Below, piece by piece: positions 7,785-15,784 of a stretch of DNA of 64,000 nt. The notes under the pieces were generated by a model. The model had not been told where the DNA came from. It did no database searches and saw only the letters and a program-made list of their open reading frames with translations. The stretch spans positions 7,254,001-7,318,000 of the forward strand of contig NZ_CP041244.1 of NCBI RefSeq assembly GCF_006547145.1. Reading direction: 5' to 3'. The position numbers and the translations under genes are program-made. Numbering within the stretch: position 1 is the first letter of the stretch; each line of letters begins with the position of its first letter. The stretch is from Actinomadura sp. WMMA1423 (lineage in GTDB: Bacteria; Actinomycetota; Actinomycetes; Streptosporangiales; Streptosporangiaceae).

Positions 7785-9176
7785 ATGAGCGACGGCGCGT
7801 CCGACAAGGCCGAGCCCGAACGGGAGCGGAACGAGTCCCGCGAGGAGTCGGAGGGCCTGACCGGCAGGACCATCCAGCCGGACAGGCGGGCGCAGCCCGC
7901 CGAGGGCCCCGACGTCCATCTCGACGTCCCGGAACTCAAGGTGGAGGAGATCTCCTTGGAGGTCGAGAACCTGGAGGCGCACGTCTCGCTCGTCGCCGAG
8001 GTGCTCGACCTGCTCAAGCTGAACGTCGGCGCGGACGTGTACCTCGGCAAGGTCAAGCTGGAGATCAAGGGGGTCGCGGCGGAGGCCGAACTCCAGGTCC
8101 GGCTGGACAACGTCGCCATCATCGTCGACCGCGTCCTGACGACCCTCGACCGCAACCCGGAGATCCTCCAGCACATCGGACGCGGCCTGGAGTCGGCGGT
8201 CAGCGACATCGGTTCCGGAACCGGTTCCGCCGTGGGTGAGGTCGGCAAGGGCGCCAGGGGCGCCGTCGAGGACGTGGGCCGCGGAGCCGGCGGCGCGGTC
8301 GAGAGCGTCGGCGAGGGCGCGGGCGGCGCGGTCAAGGACGTGGGCGAAGGCGCGGGCGGCGCCGTCAAGGACGTCGGCAAGGGCGCGGGCGAGGGCGTCA
8401 GCGAGGTGGGCCGAGGCGCCGGGCGCGCGGCCGAAGAGGTAGGCGAAGGCGCGGGCGAGGGTGTCAGCGAGGTGGGCAAGGGCACCGGCCGCGCGGCCGA
8501 ACAGGTGGGCGAGGGCGCCGGCGAAGGCGTCAGCGAGGCAGGCAAGGGCGCGGGCCGCGCCGCGGAAGGCGCAGGCGAAGGCGTCCGAGACGTAGGCAAG
8601 GGAGCAGGCGGCGCAGCCGAAGCCGCGGGCGAGGGCGCGGGCGGCGCGGCGGAGGCCGCGGGCAAGGGTGCAGGCGGCGCGGCCGAAAACGTCGGGAAGG
8701 GCGCGGGCAGCGCGGCTGAGAACGCAGGGGAAAGCGCCGGACAGGCCGCCGAGTCCACAGGCGGGGATGTCGCGGACACCGCGAGCGAGACAGCCGAAAA
8801 CGCCAAAGGGGCCACCGACACGGCGACTGAGAACTCCACAGCCCCGGACGGAGAGAAGGCAGAGCCCGAGAAGCCGTCCGACCAGGGCGAAGAGGGAGCA
8901 GAACGCGAGGGTTCCTCAGAGCAGGACGGCCAGGAGCCGGAAGCCGAGAACGCTACCGACCAGGACGAGAAGCGAGCGAAGCCAGAGGAGTCTTCCGGCG
9001 ACGAGGACGACGAACCGGAGGGCAAGCAGAAGAACGCGAACGGCGCGGAGCACTCCGACGGAGAACACGAGATTACGGAACTCCAGGGCGCCCTCCGCGA
9101 GACCGAGGAATCCGTCCGCGAGCTGGGCAAGGCCCTCATGCGGATGGTCTCTCCAGGAGGAGGCAAGCGCTCGTGA
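7785..9176 (+). CDS. LEA-like 11-residue repeat protein
   Basis: The 463-residue product has a conserved-looking beta-rich head at about residues 40-135 (DVHLDVPELKVEEISLEVEN, KLEIKGVAAEAELQVRLDNV, LTTLDRNPEIL). Next come about 15 degenerate 11-mers of the type GxGAGGAVKDV (about residues 150-320), then an acidic tail. The repeats resemble LEA or apolipoprotein-type amphipathic helices that could lie on a membrane or protein surface. The head resembles, from memory, hypothetical proteins in actinomycete gas-vesicle loci. The ATG follows GGGGGAACG. It overlaps the next start by GTGA. Function is unknown. Confidence 0.7.
   Translation: MSDGASDKAEPERERNESREESEGLTGRTIQPDRRAQPAEGPDVHLDVPELKVEEISLEVENLEAHVSLVAEVLDLLKLNVGADVYLGKVKLEIKGVAAEAELQVRLDNVAIIVDRVLTTLDRNPEILQHIGRGLESAVSDIGSGTGSAVGEVGKGARGAVEDVGRGAGGAVESVGEGAGGAVKDVGEGAGGAVKDVGKGAGEGVSEVGRGAGRAAEEVGEGAGEGVSEVGKGTGRAAEQVGEGAGEGVSEAGKGAGRAAEGAGEGVRDVGKGAGGAAEAAGEGAGGAAEAAGKGAGGAAENVGKGAGSAAENAGESAGQAAESTGGDVADTASETAENAKGATDTATENSTAPDGEKAEPEKPSDQGEEGAEREGSSEQDGQEPEAENATDQDEKRAKPEESSGDEDDEPEGKQKNANGAEHSDGEHEITELQGALRETEESVRELGKALMRMVSPGGGKRS
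8230..8740 (+). repeat. Degenerate 33-bp tandem coding repeats
   Basis: About fifteen imperfect 33-bp units encode the 11-residue pattern GxGAGGAxxxV. Synonymous and conservative variation between units points to old duplications and not recent slippage. Confidence 0.75.
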
Positions 9177-9427
9177 ACCCCGGTGACCACCCCGAGGCCG
9201 AACTCCGGCGCAAGGCGGACATCCTCTTCACCGCCAAGGTGAAAGCCGACGAACTCCGCTTCGAGACCGTCCCCGACGTCTCAGTCGAGTTCACCGAGGG
9301 CTCCTCCGAGGAGTCGACCTCGGGAAGCGTCCGAACCAACCTTCCGGACAAGGTCAAAAAGGAAACCACCTACCGAGACATCCAGATCGACTACGCCATA
9401 GCCGCCAAACTCCCCGACCTCGACTAA
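9173..9427 (+). CDS. Small acidic protein of the SRPBCC/LEA-like operon
   Basis: An 84-residue protein translated from a GTG that overlaps the preceding stop (GTGA), which indicates coupling. Segments such as ADILFTAKVKADELRFETVP and TTYRDIQIDYAIAAKLPDLD alternate polar and hydrophobic residues, consistent with beta strands. I do not recognise the family. Overlap and codon use support it as a real gene that works with the two genes upstream. Confidence 0.6.
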   Translation: MNPGDHPEAELRRKADILFTAKVKADELRFETVPDVSVEFTEGSSEESTSGSVRTNLPDKVKKETTYRDIQIDYAIAAKLPDLD

Positions 9428-9550
9428 CCCAAGCCCCGGCTTCGTCCAGCTCGTTGAACTGCCCAATCCTCTAGGGCGAAACTCCGGTGCCAGTTTCGCC
9501 CCCTGTCGCGGTGGGGTGCGCGGACGGGCCGCGCGTGTGACCATTGGTGG

Positions 9551-9961
9551 GTGAGCGAGTGTGTTTTCTGCGGGATTGTTGCGGGGCGGCTGGCGTCTTA
9601 TCGGGTGCTTGAGGACGAGTACGCCGTTGCGTTTCTTGACATCGCTCCGGCTGCGCCGGGGCACACGCTGGTCGTCCCGCGTGAACATGCCGCCGATATC
9701 TGGTCCATTTCCGAGACTGTCCACGCGCATGTCGCCCGGATGGTGCATCGAGTCGCCGCCCTGGTGAAGGCGGCGCTGGCTCCTGACGGGGTCAACGTCG
9801 TCCACTCCACTGGCGAAGCAGCCGGGCAGGAGGTCTTCCACTTCCATACGCACGTGGTGCCGCGTCGCCATGGTGATGACCTGCGCCCGATGTGGAGCTC
9901 CCAACCGGCCTCGGGGCACGAACTCGAACGGACCTTGGCGCGGATCGCTGCGGCCCGCTGA
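9551..9961 (+). CDS. HIT family protein
   Basis: A 136-residue histidine-triad nucleotide hydrolase/transferase. The triad HFHTHVVP places His97, His99 and His101, with His99 as the expected nucleophile. CVFC at residues 4-7 with later histidines resembles the zinc-binding N-terminus of Hint proteins. Length fits the family. It starts at GTG with little Shine-Dalgarno. A likely activity is hydrolysis of AMP-lysine or adenosine phosphoramidates. It stands alone, 123 bp after the preceding operon. Confidence 0.9.
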   Translation: MSECVFCGIVAGRLASYRVLEDEYAVAFLDIAPAAPGHTLVVPREHAADIWSISETVHAHVARMVHRVAALVKAALAPDGVNVVHSTGEAAGQEVFHFHTHVVPRRHGDDLRPMWSSQPASGHELERTLARIAAAR

Positions 9962-10083
9962 TGCGGCCGCGCGGTGCGGTCGTCCGGCCCGGTCCGGGCG
10001 CCGATGCGTTGTCCCTGTTCGAGTGGACCCTTCGGGAGCGTTGACGGCTGTTATGGGCTGGGGTCGCTGGGTGCGTGGTGGAG

Positions 10084-11034
10084 TCAGCGCAACAGAGTGT
10101 TGGCCAAGGTGATGCCGTGCAGGAGGCGTAGCCTGCGCAACTCGTAGTAGGCGAGCGCGGAGACAGTCACCGGCGCCCCGAGCAGCAGCGCCAGGGCCAG
10201 GACGTGTGGAACTCCCTTGTAGGAGTCGTCGAAGAGGTTGACCACGGCCACCACCCAGGACGCCGCCACGCTCACCAGGGGCGGCACCACTTCGTGGATG
10301 TCGGCCGTCCGGAACACGTTGGTCAGTGAGAGGACGATGCCGTAGAGGGCGAAGGGAAGCATCCAGAGGAAAAGGACCACACCCATGGGGATCATCACCA
10401 CCGGCCCTGCCGCGTCGCGCGCACCCTCCAGATCGGGTACGGCCGCGAGCACGAACGTGAACATGGAGCCGAACATCGCCGCGACCGCTATCAACGGGTA
10501 GCGGAGCCGGCGGGCGAACGCGCCACGGTTCGGCGGGCGGGCGACCACGACGAAGGCGCCCACGACCAGTGGCAGGACGCAGGTGAGGATCAGGACGTTG
10601 ATCCAGGCGTCGCCGAACCGCTCGCTCGCCAGCTCCTTGGGGGCGGTGACCCGGTAGACCGCGGCCACGGCGAGAGTCACCACGATGCCCGCCCAGGCGC
10701 GGGCGACCTGCAGCTTCCGGACCCGCACGTCGACGATCAGATCCGGCCGTGAAGGCCGGAACACCGCCCGCGCGGCGAGGAACGGGTTCAGCCTCCGGAG
10801 GATCCGCCTCGCCCGCGACGGCGGACGTGGGGGCGGCGGAGGTCCGGGCGGCCGGTACGGCGGGTGCGGGGGCGGATAGGGAGGCTGGGGCGGATACCGC
10901 GGTGGGTGCGGAGGCGGGCCCTGCCACCAGGGCGGTGGTGCTCCGTATCCGGGTGGGGGCGGCGGGTACTGCGGCGGAACGGGCGGCGGCCTGTGCCCGC
11001 CCTGTCCCCATGGTGGACCAGCAGGACCTGTCAC
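10084..11034 (-). CDS. Proline-rich membrane protein of unknown function
   Basis: The first ~80 of 316 residues are a Pro/Gly/Tyr-rich cytosolic tail. About six transmembrane segments follow, such as AWAGIVVTLAVAAVY, VLILTCVLPLVVGAFVVV, LIAVAAMFGSMFTFVL and ALALLLGAPVTVSALAYY. I chose GTG at 11034 over a TTG 15 nt upstream because GGAGGAG lies six bases before the GTG. Such low-complexity tails are common in actinobacterial membrane proteins and may mediate assembly. No function can be assigned. Confidence 0.75.
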   Translation of the reverse strand: MTGPAGPPWGQGGHRPPPVPPQYPPPPPGYGAPPPWWQGPPPHPPRYPPQPPYPPPHPPYRPPGPPPPPRPPSRARRILRRLNPFLAARAVFRPSRPDLIVDVRVRKLQVARAWAGIVVTLAVAAVYRVTAPKELASERFGDAWINVLILTCVLPLVVGAFVVVARPPNRGAFARRLRYPLIAVAAMFGSMFTFVLAAVPDLEGARDAAGPVVMIPMGVVLFLWMLPFALYGIVLSLTNVFRTADIHEVVPPLVSVAASWVVAVVNLFDDSYKGVPHVLALALLLGAPVTVSALAYYELRRLRLLHGITLANTLLR

Positions 11035-11278
11035 CGAGGGCTCCTCCAAGCGCTACCGCGGACGTCCCGAACACCTGGCCCGGAACCGGCTCGCGACAGA
11101 TTGTGCATGATCTGTTCGGTTCCGTGGGACGGAAACGTCCCATTCCCAGGCGGCCGCGGCGTTCTTGCGGCGCCATCCGTTCCGGCCCAACGGAGGTTTC
11201 GGACTCGCGGGGGTCATGCTTCGACCAGATGTTCGAGAACCGGGGACCTGTCACCGCTCCGGGCTCTAGGGTCGCGTC

Positions 11279-12079
11279 GTGGCGAACTCCGAAGCTGCCG
11301 AGCCCTGCCGGGGGTTCTGGGCCGATTCCGCCCGGATCCGGACCGGCTACCTGGCGGAAGTGCCGACGCACCTGCTGGTGATGAAGATCGCCGAAGAGGT
11401 CGGCGAGGTCGTCGAGGCCTACCTCGGGATGACCGGCGGGAATCCCCGCAAGGGCGTCCACAGGACGGCCGCGGACGTCCTGGACGAGTTGGCCGACGTG
11501 ATTCTGACGGCCGCCGTCCCCATGGTCGACCTGGCAGGCGGCCCTGACCAGGCCGCACAGCACCTGGCCGGACGGCTCGGCACCGTCTCCGCCCGCGAGG
11601 GCGCTGCGGGGGGCGCGAACGGCTGGCACGGATCCTTCATCGCGCCCCACGTGCTGCTGCGCCGGCCGGACGGCGCGGTGCTGATGCTGCGCCGCCACAA
11701 CACCGGCTACCGCGACGGCTGGCTGGCCCCTCCCGCGGGACGGATCGAGCCCGGCGAGGACGTCCTGGCGGCGGCGATCCGCGAGGCCAGGGAGGAGACC
11801 GGCGTGACGCTGAACCGCCACGATGCCGTGTTCAGCCATGTCATGCACCGCACGGCCGCGACGTTGCCCGGCCCCTGCCACGCGATCAGCGACTACTGGT
11901 TCACCTTCCGCCGCTGGGCGGGCGAACCGCACGCGGCCGAACCCGACAGGGCTTCGGAGGCGCTGTGGATCGATCCGGCGGCTCCCCCGGCCGATCTGAT
12001 CCCCTACTGCGCGCAGGCCCTCGCCGCGATCGGTCGCGAGGAGGCGTTCAGCGTCCGCGGCTGGACGCCGGGCTCCTGA
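11279..12079 (+). CDS. MazG-like / Nudix fusion hydrolase
   Basis: This 266-residue protein joins two nucleotide-sanitising folds. Residues ~15-90 carry the MazG-type metal motif, Glu39-Glu40-x-x-Glu43 followed by Glu70-x-x-Asp73 (KIAEEVGEVVEAYLG, DELADVI). Residues ~118-250 are a Nudix domain with a perfect box (Gly154, Glu160, Arg168-Glu169, Glu172-Glu173, Gly175). Both folds hydrolyse nucleotide pyrophosphates, so the fusion may clear damaged or non-canonical NTPs. It starts at GTG with no obvious Shine-Dalgarno and diverges from the proline-rich membrane protein. Confidence 0.85.
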   Translation: MANSEAAEPCRGFWADSARIRTGYLAEVPTHLLVMKIAEEVGEVVEAYLGMTGGNPRKGVHRTAADVLDELADVILTAAVPMVDLAGGPDQAAQHLAGRLGTVSAREGAAGGANGWHGSFIAPHVLLRRPDGAVLMLRRHNTGYRDGWLAPPAGRIEPGEDVLAAAIREAREETGVTLNRHDAVFSHVMHRTAATLPGPCHAISDYWFTFRRWAGEPHAAEPDRASEALWIDPAAPPADLIPYCAQALAAIGREEAFSVRGWTPGS

Positions 12080-12145
12080 CCGGCGCACGGAACTCGACTC
12101 GCCGGTGACGGCGACCGCGCTGAGGGATCGGGCACGGGTGGAGGC

Positions 12146-12197
12146 GTCGCGGCGTGCCGTCGTCAGGACCCCCCCATGACGGGCGACACGCCGCGAC
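12146..12197. repeat. Intergenic hairpin repeat, copy 1 (probable bidirectional terminator)
   Basis: Arms GTCGCGGCGTG and CACGCCGCGAC pair perfectly around a C-rich loop between convergent genes. Sequence and flank (ATTCGGTC) resemble the hairpin at 15188-15234, so the two look like members of one repeat family. Confidence 0.6.
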
Positions 12198-12309
12198 ATT
12201 CGGTCTTCGGTGTGAGGACCGTGATCGGATGCCCGGCCTGACCCGATCTGTGCCACCAGCAGCGGGGGACTGGTCCGTTCGCGGGCTCGCAGGCCAGGCC
12301 GACGGGGAC

Positions 12310-12885
12310 CTACTTTGCCGATTTGAGCTTCTTTTGCTGGTTGGCAGTGAAGCGTGCCTTCTTCTGGCGATTCCCGCAGGTGTTCATCTCGCACCATCTG
12401 CGGGTGCGGCTCTGGCTCGTGTCGAAGAAGGCGGCCCGGCAGGTCGGCGATGCGCACAAGGCCAGCCTTCCGTCCCGTTCGCCGGCGAGGATGCTGATCG
12501 CGTCGGCGGCGATCACGCTCAGGGCGTCCTCCACGCGGGAGGCCGGGCCGAGCAGCCATCGCCGGGTGTTCTCGGGCGTCAGGACGGCCGCGGCCCGACC
12601 CTGAACACTGCAGTCATTGATGACTTGCACCGTGGCCGCGGGAAGAGCCTCCTGGCGCGCGGCGGCCGTCGCGGCGGCGTGGATCGACTCCCTCAGTTCC
12701 CGGGCGCGTTCGAGTTGGGCGCTGGTGCAGGACTCCACGGCGAGGCCGTAGACCGCCAGCCAGTCGAGAAGTCGCCGCGGCGTGGGAATGCGCTCCACGG
12801 GGTCGCCGCGACGCTCCGTCAGGGTCCCCGTGAAGCTGGTCGCGAGCACCTTGCCGAGACGGAATTCAGGGAGTCCAGCGGGCAT
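12310..12885 (-). CDS. CGNR zinc-finger (ABATE domain) protein
   Basis: A 191-residue protein with an N-terminal ABATE-like helical domain and a C-terminal CGNR zinc finger. The finger is CASPTC...RRWCEMNTCGNRQKK, with four Cys for zinc and a basic tail. The family is presumed to bind DNA and regulate stress genes in actinobacteria. The ATG has an AAGGTGG Shine-Dalgarno four bases upstream. It diverges from the epoxide hydrolase 103 bp away and may control it; that is inference. Confidence 0.85.
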   Translation of the reverse strand: MPAGLPEFRLGKVLATSFTGTLTERRGDPVERIPTPRRLLDWLAVYGLAVESCTSAQLERARELRESIHAAATAAARQEALPAATVQVINDCSVQGRAAAVLTPENTRRWLLGPASRVEDALSVIAADAISILAGERDGRLALCASPTCRAAFFDTSQSRTRRWCEMNTCGNRQKKARFTANQQKKLKSAK

Positions 12886-12988
12886 GGAACCACCTTAGCC
12901 GGTTGCCGCTCGCGTCCGGGCGTGTTAGAACCGTCTTAGATGGTTCTCGGCAGTTCCAGGCGAGACTCCACGACGACCGGGAGGTCTC

Positions 12989-14212
12989 ATGACCCCGCAC
13001 AGGTCCGCCACCGACGCCGCCCCCGCCGTCGATCGCGGCGCTGTCGCTCCGACCGGCGACGTGCGGGCGTTCGAAGCCCGCGCGACCGACGCCGACCTCG
13101 ACGATCTGCGCGCGCGACTGGCCGCCGCGCGGCTGCCGGAGGCCGAGACGGTCTCTCCCGCGGCGCCCGGCCCTCGCCGCTGGGACCAGGGCGTTCCTCT
13201 CGCCGACCTCGTCGACCTCGTGGACTACTGGCGCACCGGGTACGACTGGCGGTCGTTCGAAGAGCGCCTCGACCGGATCGGCCAGTTCCGCACGACCATC
13301 GACGGACTGGGCATCCACTTCCTGCACCGCCGATCCGCGCGCGCGGACGCCACTCCTCTGATCCTGACGCACGGCTGGCCGGGCAGCATCGCCGAGTTCG
13401 CCGACGTGGTGGACGGGCTGGCAGACCCGAAGGACCCGGACGCGCCGGCGTTCCACGTCGTGGCCCCGTCGTTGCCGGGTTTCGGCTACAGCGACCGGCC
13501 GGCCGCCACCGGGTGGGGGATCGAAAGGATCGCGGCCGCCTGGGTGGAACTGATGGGAAGGCTCGGGTACGGCCGGTTCCTGGCCCACGGCGGCGACTGG
13601 GGAGGCGTGATCACCGCGGTTCTCGGCGGCCGGTTCCCGGCGCACGTGCTCGGCGTCCACACGACGCTCGCGCAGGCACCGCCCGGGTTGACGACGGACG
13701 GGCTGACGGCGACCGAGCGCGCATGGACCGAGGAGACGCGCGATTTCTGGCTCCACCGCGCGGCGTACGCGAAGCAGCAGGCGACCCGGCCGCAGACCAT
13801 CGGCTACTCGCTCGTCGACTCGCCGGTCGGGCTTCTCGCCTGGATCCTCGACAAGTTCGCCGAGTGGACGGACACCGAGGACAGCCCGTTCGAGAGGATT
13901 TCCAGGGACCGCATCCTCGACGACGTCACCCTGTACTGGCTGACGCGGACGGGCGCGTCATCGGCCCGCATCTACTACGAAAGCCATGCTTCGCTCGACC
14001 CGGACCTTCGGGTCGATGTCCCTTCGGCGATCAGCATCTATCCCCGCGACATCGAGAAGTGCCCGCGCCCCTGGGCGCAGGAGCGGTACCGGCAGATCGT
14101 CCGGTGGAGGTCGCCCGAAGCCGGGGGCCACTTCCCGTCGCTGGAGGTCCCCGAGTTCTTCGTCAGGGATCTGCAGGAAGGCCTCGCGGCCGTTCTGGCC
14201 GCCCAACGGTGA
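12989..14212 (+). CDS. Epoxide hydrolase (alpha/beta-hydrolase, EHN domain)
   Basis: A 407-residue enzyme with the N-terminal EHN domain (DLDDLRARLAAARLPE) that packs on the catalytic core in microsomal-type epoxide hydrolases. HGWPGS (128-133) forms the oxyanion region, Asp203 in GGDWG is the nucleophile and His381 in GGHFPSLEVPE is the base. It should open epoxides to diols, probably in xenobiotic or secondary metabolism. GGGAGGTCTC precedes the ATG. No signal peptide is seen. Confidence 0.9.
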   Translation: MTPHRSATDAAPAVDRGAVAPTGDVRAFEARATDADLDDLRARLAAARLPEAETVSPAAPGPRRWDQGVPLADLVDLVDYWRTGYDWRSFEERLDRIGQFRTTIDGLGIHFLHRRSARADATPLILTHGWPGSIAEFADVVDGLADPKDPDAPAFHVVAPSLPGFGYSDRPAATGWGIERIAAAWVELMGRLGYGRFLAHGGDWGGVITAVLGGRFPAHVLGVHTTLAQAPPGLTTDGLTATERAWTEETRDFWLHRAAYAKQQATRPQTIGYSLVDSPVGLLAWILDKFAEWTDTEDSPFERISRDRILDDVTLYWLTRTGASSARIYYESHASLDPDLRVDVPSAISIYPRDIEKCPRPWAQERYRQIVRWRSPEAGGHFPSLEVPEFFVRDLQEGLAAVLAAQR

Positions 14213-14270
14213 ACCGCAGCCCCACGGGCTGTGATGCGAGATCTCCCTTGGGGGTCGCTGTGGACAGAAA

Positions 14271-14288
14271 CGTAACCTACAGGTTACG
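14271..14288. promoter_or_regulatory. Operator palindrome of the ArsR-type gene
   Basis: CGTAACCT-AC-AGGTTACG has two perfect 8-bp arms and ends 9 bp before the GTG of the ArsR gene. The position fits autorepression. Confidence 0.75.
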
Positions 14289-14297
14289 CTTTCGGTC

Positions 14298-14660
14298 GTG
14301 GACGACGTGGTGAAGGCGATCGCGGACCCGGTGCGCCGGGAGATCCTGGTCATGCTGCGCGGCGGGCGGCTCACGGCAGGGCAGATCGCCGGCCGCTTCG
14401 AGATCAGCCGGCCGGCCGTGAGCCGCCACCTGCGGGTGCTCCGGGAGAGCGGGCTGGTACGAGACGAACTCGTCGGCAGGGAACGGCTCTATGAGATCGA
14501 CCCGGGGCAGTTCACCCACCTTGCCGCCTGGCTCGCCCAGTTCGTCCAGCCGCTCGGCTGGGAGCACCGCTTCGACGCGCTGGAGACAGAGGTCCATCGG
14601 ACTCGCCGCCAACGCCGTGCCCACGGCACCACCGACGAAGCGAAGGAGAACACCGCATGA
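14298..14660 (+). CDS. ArsR-family transcriptional regulator
   Basis: A 120-residue winged-helix regulator. DDVVKAIADPVRREILVML begins the fold, and the recognition region is LTAGQIAGRFEISRPAVSRH followed by RESGLVRDELVGR. No metal-binding Cys motif is present, so it belongs to the non-metal ArsR subgroup that travels with AHSA1 genes. It starts at GTG just after a palindromic operator and overlaps the next gene by ATGA, a two-gene autoregulated operon. Confidence 0.9.
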   Translation: MDDVVKAIADPVRREILVMLRGGRLTAGQIAGRFEISRPAVSRHLRVLRESGLVRDELVGRERLYEIDPGQFTHLAAWLAQFVQPLGWEHRFDALETEVHRTRRQRRAHGTTDEAKENTA

Positions 14661-15157
14661 ACCGTCGACCCACCGGCAGGCTGGTCCGCACCGCCGCCGG
14701 AAGTGATCTCGTCCTGACCCGGACGTTCCGGGCGTCCGCCGAGGACGTGTGGGCCAGCGTCACCGAGCCCGAGCGTACGGCCCGCTGGTACGGCCCGTGG
14801 AAGGGCGACGCCGCACCGGGCCGGACCATCCAGGTGCAGATGGCGTTCGAGGAAGAGGCGCCATGGACCGCCATGCACATCGACGCATGCGACCCCCCAC
14901 GGCGGCTGGCCCTGTCGGCGACGGACGAATCCGGTACCTGGCGCTTGGAGCTGCTGCTGTCGGAAACCGATGGCTCGACCGAGCTGCGATTCGTGCAGCA
15001 CCTCGACACCGAGGAGCAGATCGGCGAGATAGGTCCGGGCTGGGAGTACTACCTGGACATGCTCGTGGCGGCCCGCGACGGCTCACCCCAGCCGGACTTC
15101 GACGCCTACTATCCCGCCATGAAGGCGTACTTCGTCGAGCTGGCCGCCGGAGACTGA
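14657..15157 (+). CDS. SRPBCC / AHSA1 domain protein
   Basis: A 166-residue START-like protein. It begins LTRTFRASAEDVWASVTEPE and then TARWYGPWKG, the usual AHSA1/YndB opening, and keeps LSETDGSTELRFVQH near the middle. The fold binds hydrophobic ligands; ligand and role are unknown. Translation is coupled to the ArsR gene. This ArsR-AHSA1 pairing is widespread in bacteria and probably links ligand binding or degradation to repression. Confidence 0.87.
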   Translation: MNRRPTGRLVRTAAGSDLVLTRTFRASAEDVWASVTEPERTARWYGPWKGDAAPGRTIQVQMAFEEEAPWTAMHIDACDPPRRLALSATDESGTWRLELLLSETDGSTELRFVQHLDTEEQIGEIGPGWEYYLDMLVAARDGSPQPDFDAYYPAMKAYFVELAAGD

Positions 15158-15187
15158 CAGGAAAACCAGGGCGTGGCCCCATGAGGT

Positions 15188-15234
15188 GCGGCGTGCTGTC
15201 GTCATCGCCCCTCCCCACGACGGCAGCACGCCGC
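15188..15234. repeat. Intergenic hairpin repeat, copy 2 (probable bidirectional terminator)
   Basis: Arms GCGGCGTGC and GCACGCCGC, with further pairing toward a C-rich loop, lie between convergent genes. The sequence resembles the hairpin at 12146-12197. Confidence 0.6.
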
Positions 15235-15257
15235 GTGCCCGGTATTCGGTCGGGCGG

Positions 15258-15686
15258 TCACGTTCGGATGCGTGACCAGACCCACTTGCCGCCGGCCGGG
15301 TCGCCGGTGACGCCGCACTTGCTCGACAAGGCCTGGACGATGTGCAGGCCATAGCCGCCGTTGTCGTCGAAAGCCTCGGCGGAGAGGTCGAGGTCTTCGA
15401 GGGTGAGTTCCTTCGTCGGCTTGGTCTGGGGGAGGGCGTAGTCGGCGTCCCAGACGGCGATGACGATGCCGTGCCCGTCCCGGCTGAGCTGGAGGCGGAT
15501 CTCCTGGTGCGGTGTCTGCCGGACCGCGTTCGTGACGAGCTCGGACGCGACGAGAAGCGCATTGTCGATGATGTCGAAATAGTTCCAGTTGCGGATTCGT
15601 GCCTCCACCAGGGTTCGCGCCAGTCCCACTGCGGACGGTGTTCCAATAAGGGGCATAAGTAGATCCCCACGCGCCGTCATCCCCAT
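15258..15686 (-). CDS. HATPase_c ATP-binding protein (anti-sigma-factor-like)
   Basis: A 142-residue GHKL ATPase of the SpoIIAB/RsbW-like HATPase_c_2 type. ASELVTNAVRQTP is the N-box, AVWDADYALP the G1-like region and GGYGLHIVQALSSKCG the G2 region. I chose the ATG at 15686, which has a GGGCGGGG upstream. In actinomycetes such proteins sit beside DUF5753 XRE and DUF397 genes, as here, and may antagonise sigma factors or the XRE partner. It diverges from the XRE gene with a 98-bp shared promoter region. Confidence 0.85.
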   Translation of the reverse strand: MGMTARGDLLMPLIGTPSAVGLARTLVEARIRNWNYFDIIDNALLVASELVTNAVRQTPHQEIRLQLSRDGHGIVIAVWDADYALPQTKPTKELTLEDLDLSAEAFDDNGGYGLHIVQALSSKCGVTGDPAGGKWVWSRIRT

Positions 15687-15784
15687 CGCCCCGCCCTTGT
15701 CCGAGGTTCCGATTTCCTGTGACAAGGATCACCAGGAGTCTTAGGGTTGACCTGTACAAACAACATTGCAAAACAGGAGTACTC

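Noticed and set aside
6654..9427. A gas-vesicle gene cluster
   Set aside because: No GvpA, J, K, L or F homologue is present; only accessory-like proteins can be argued.
9281..12559. A 1092-residue minus-strand frame
   Set aside because: It spans the HIT and MazG-Nudix genes antisense and the CGNR gene in another frame, and is low-complexity Arg/Pro/Gly.
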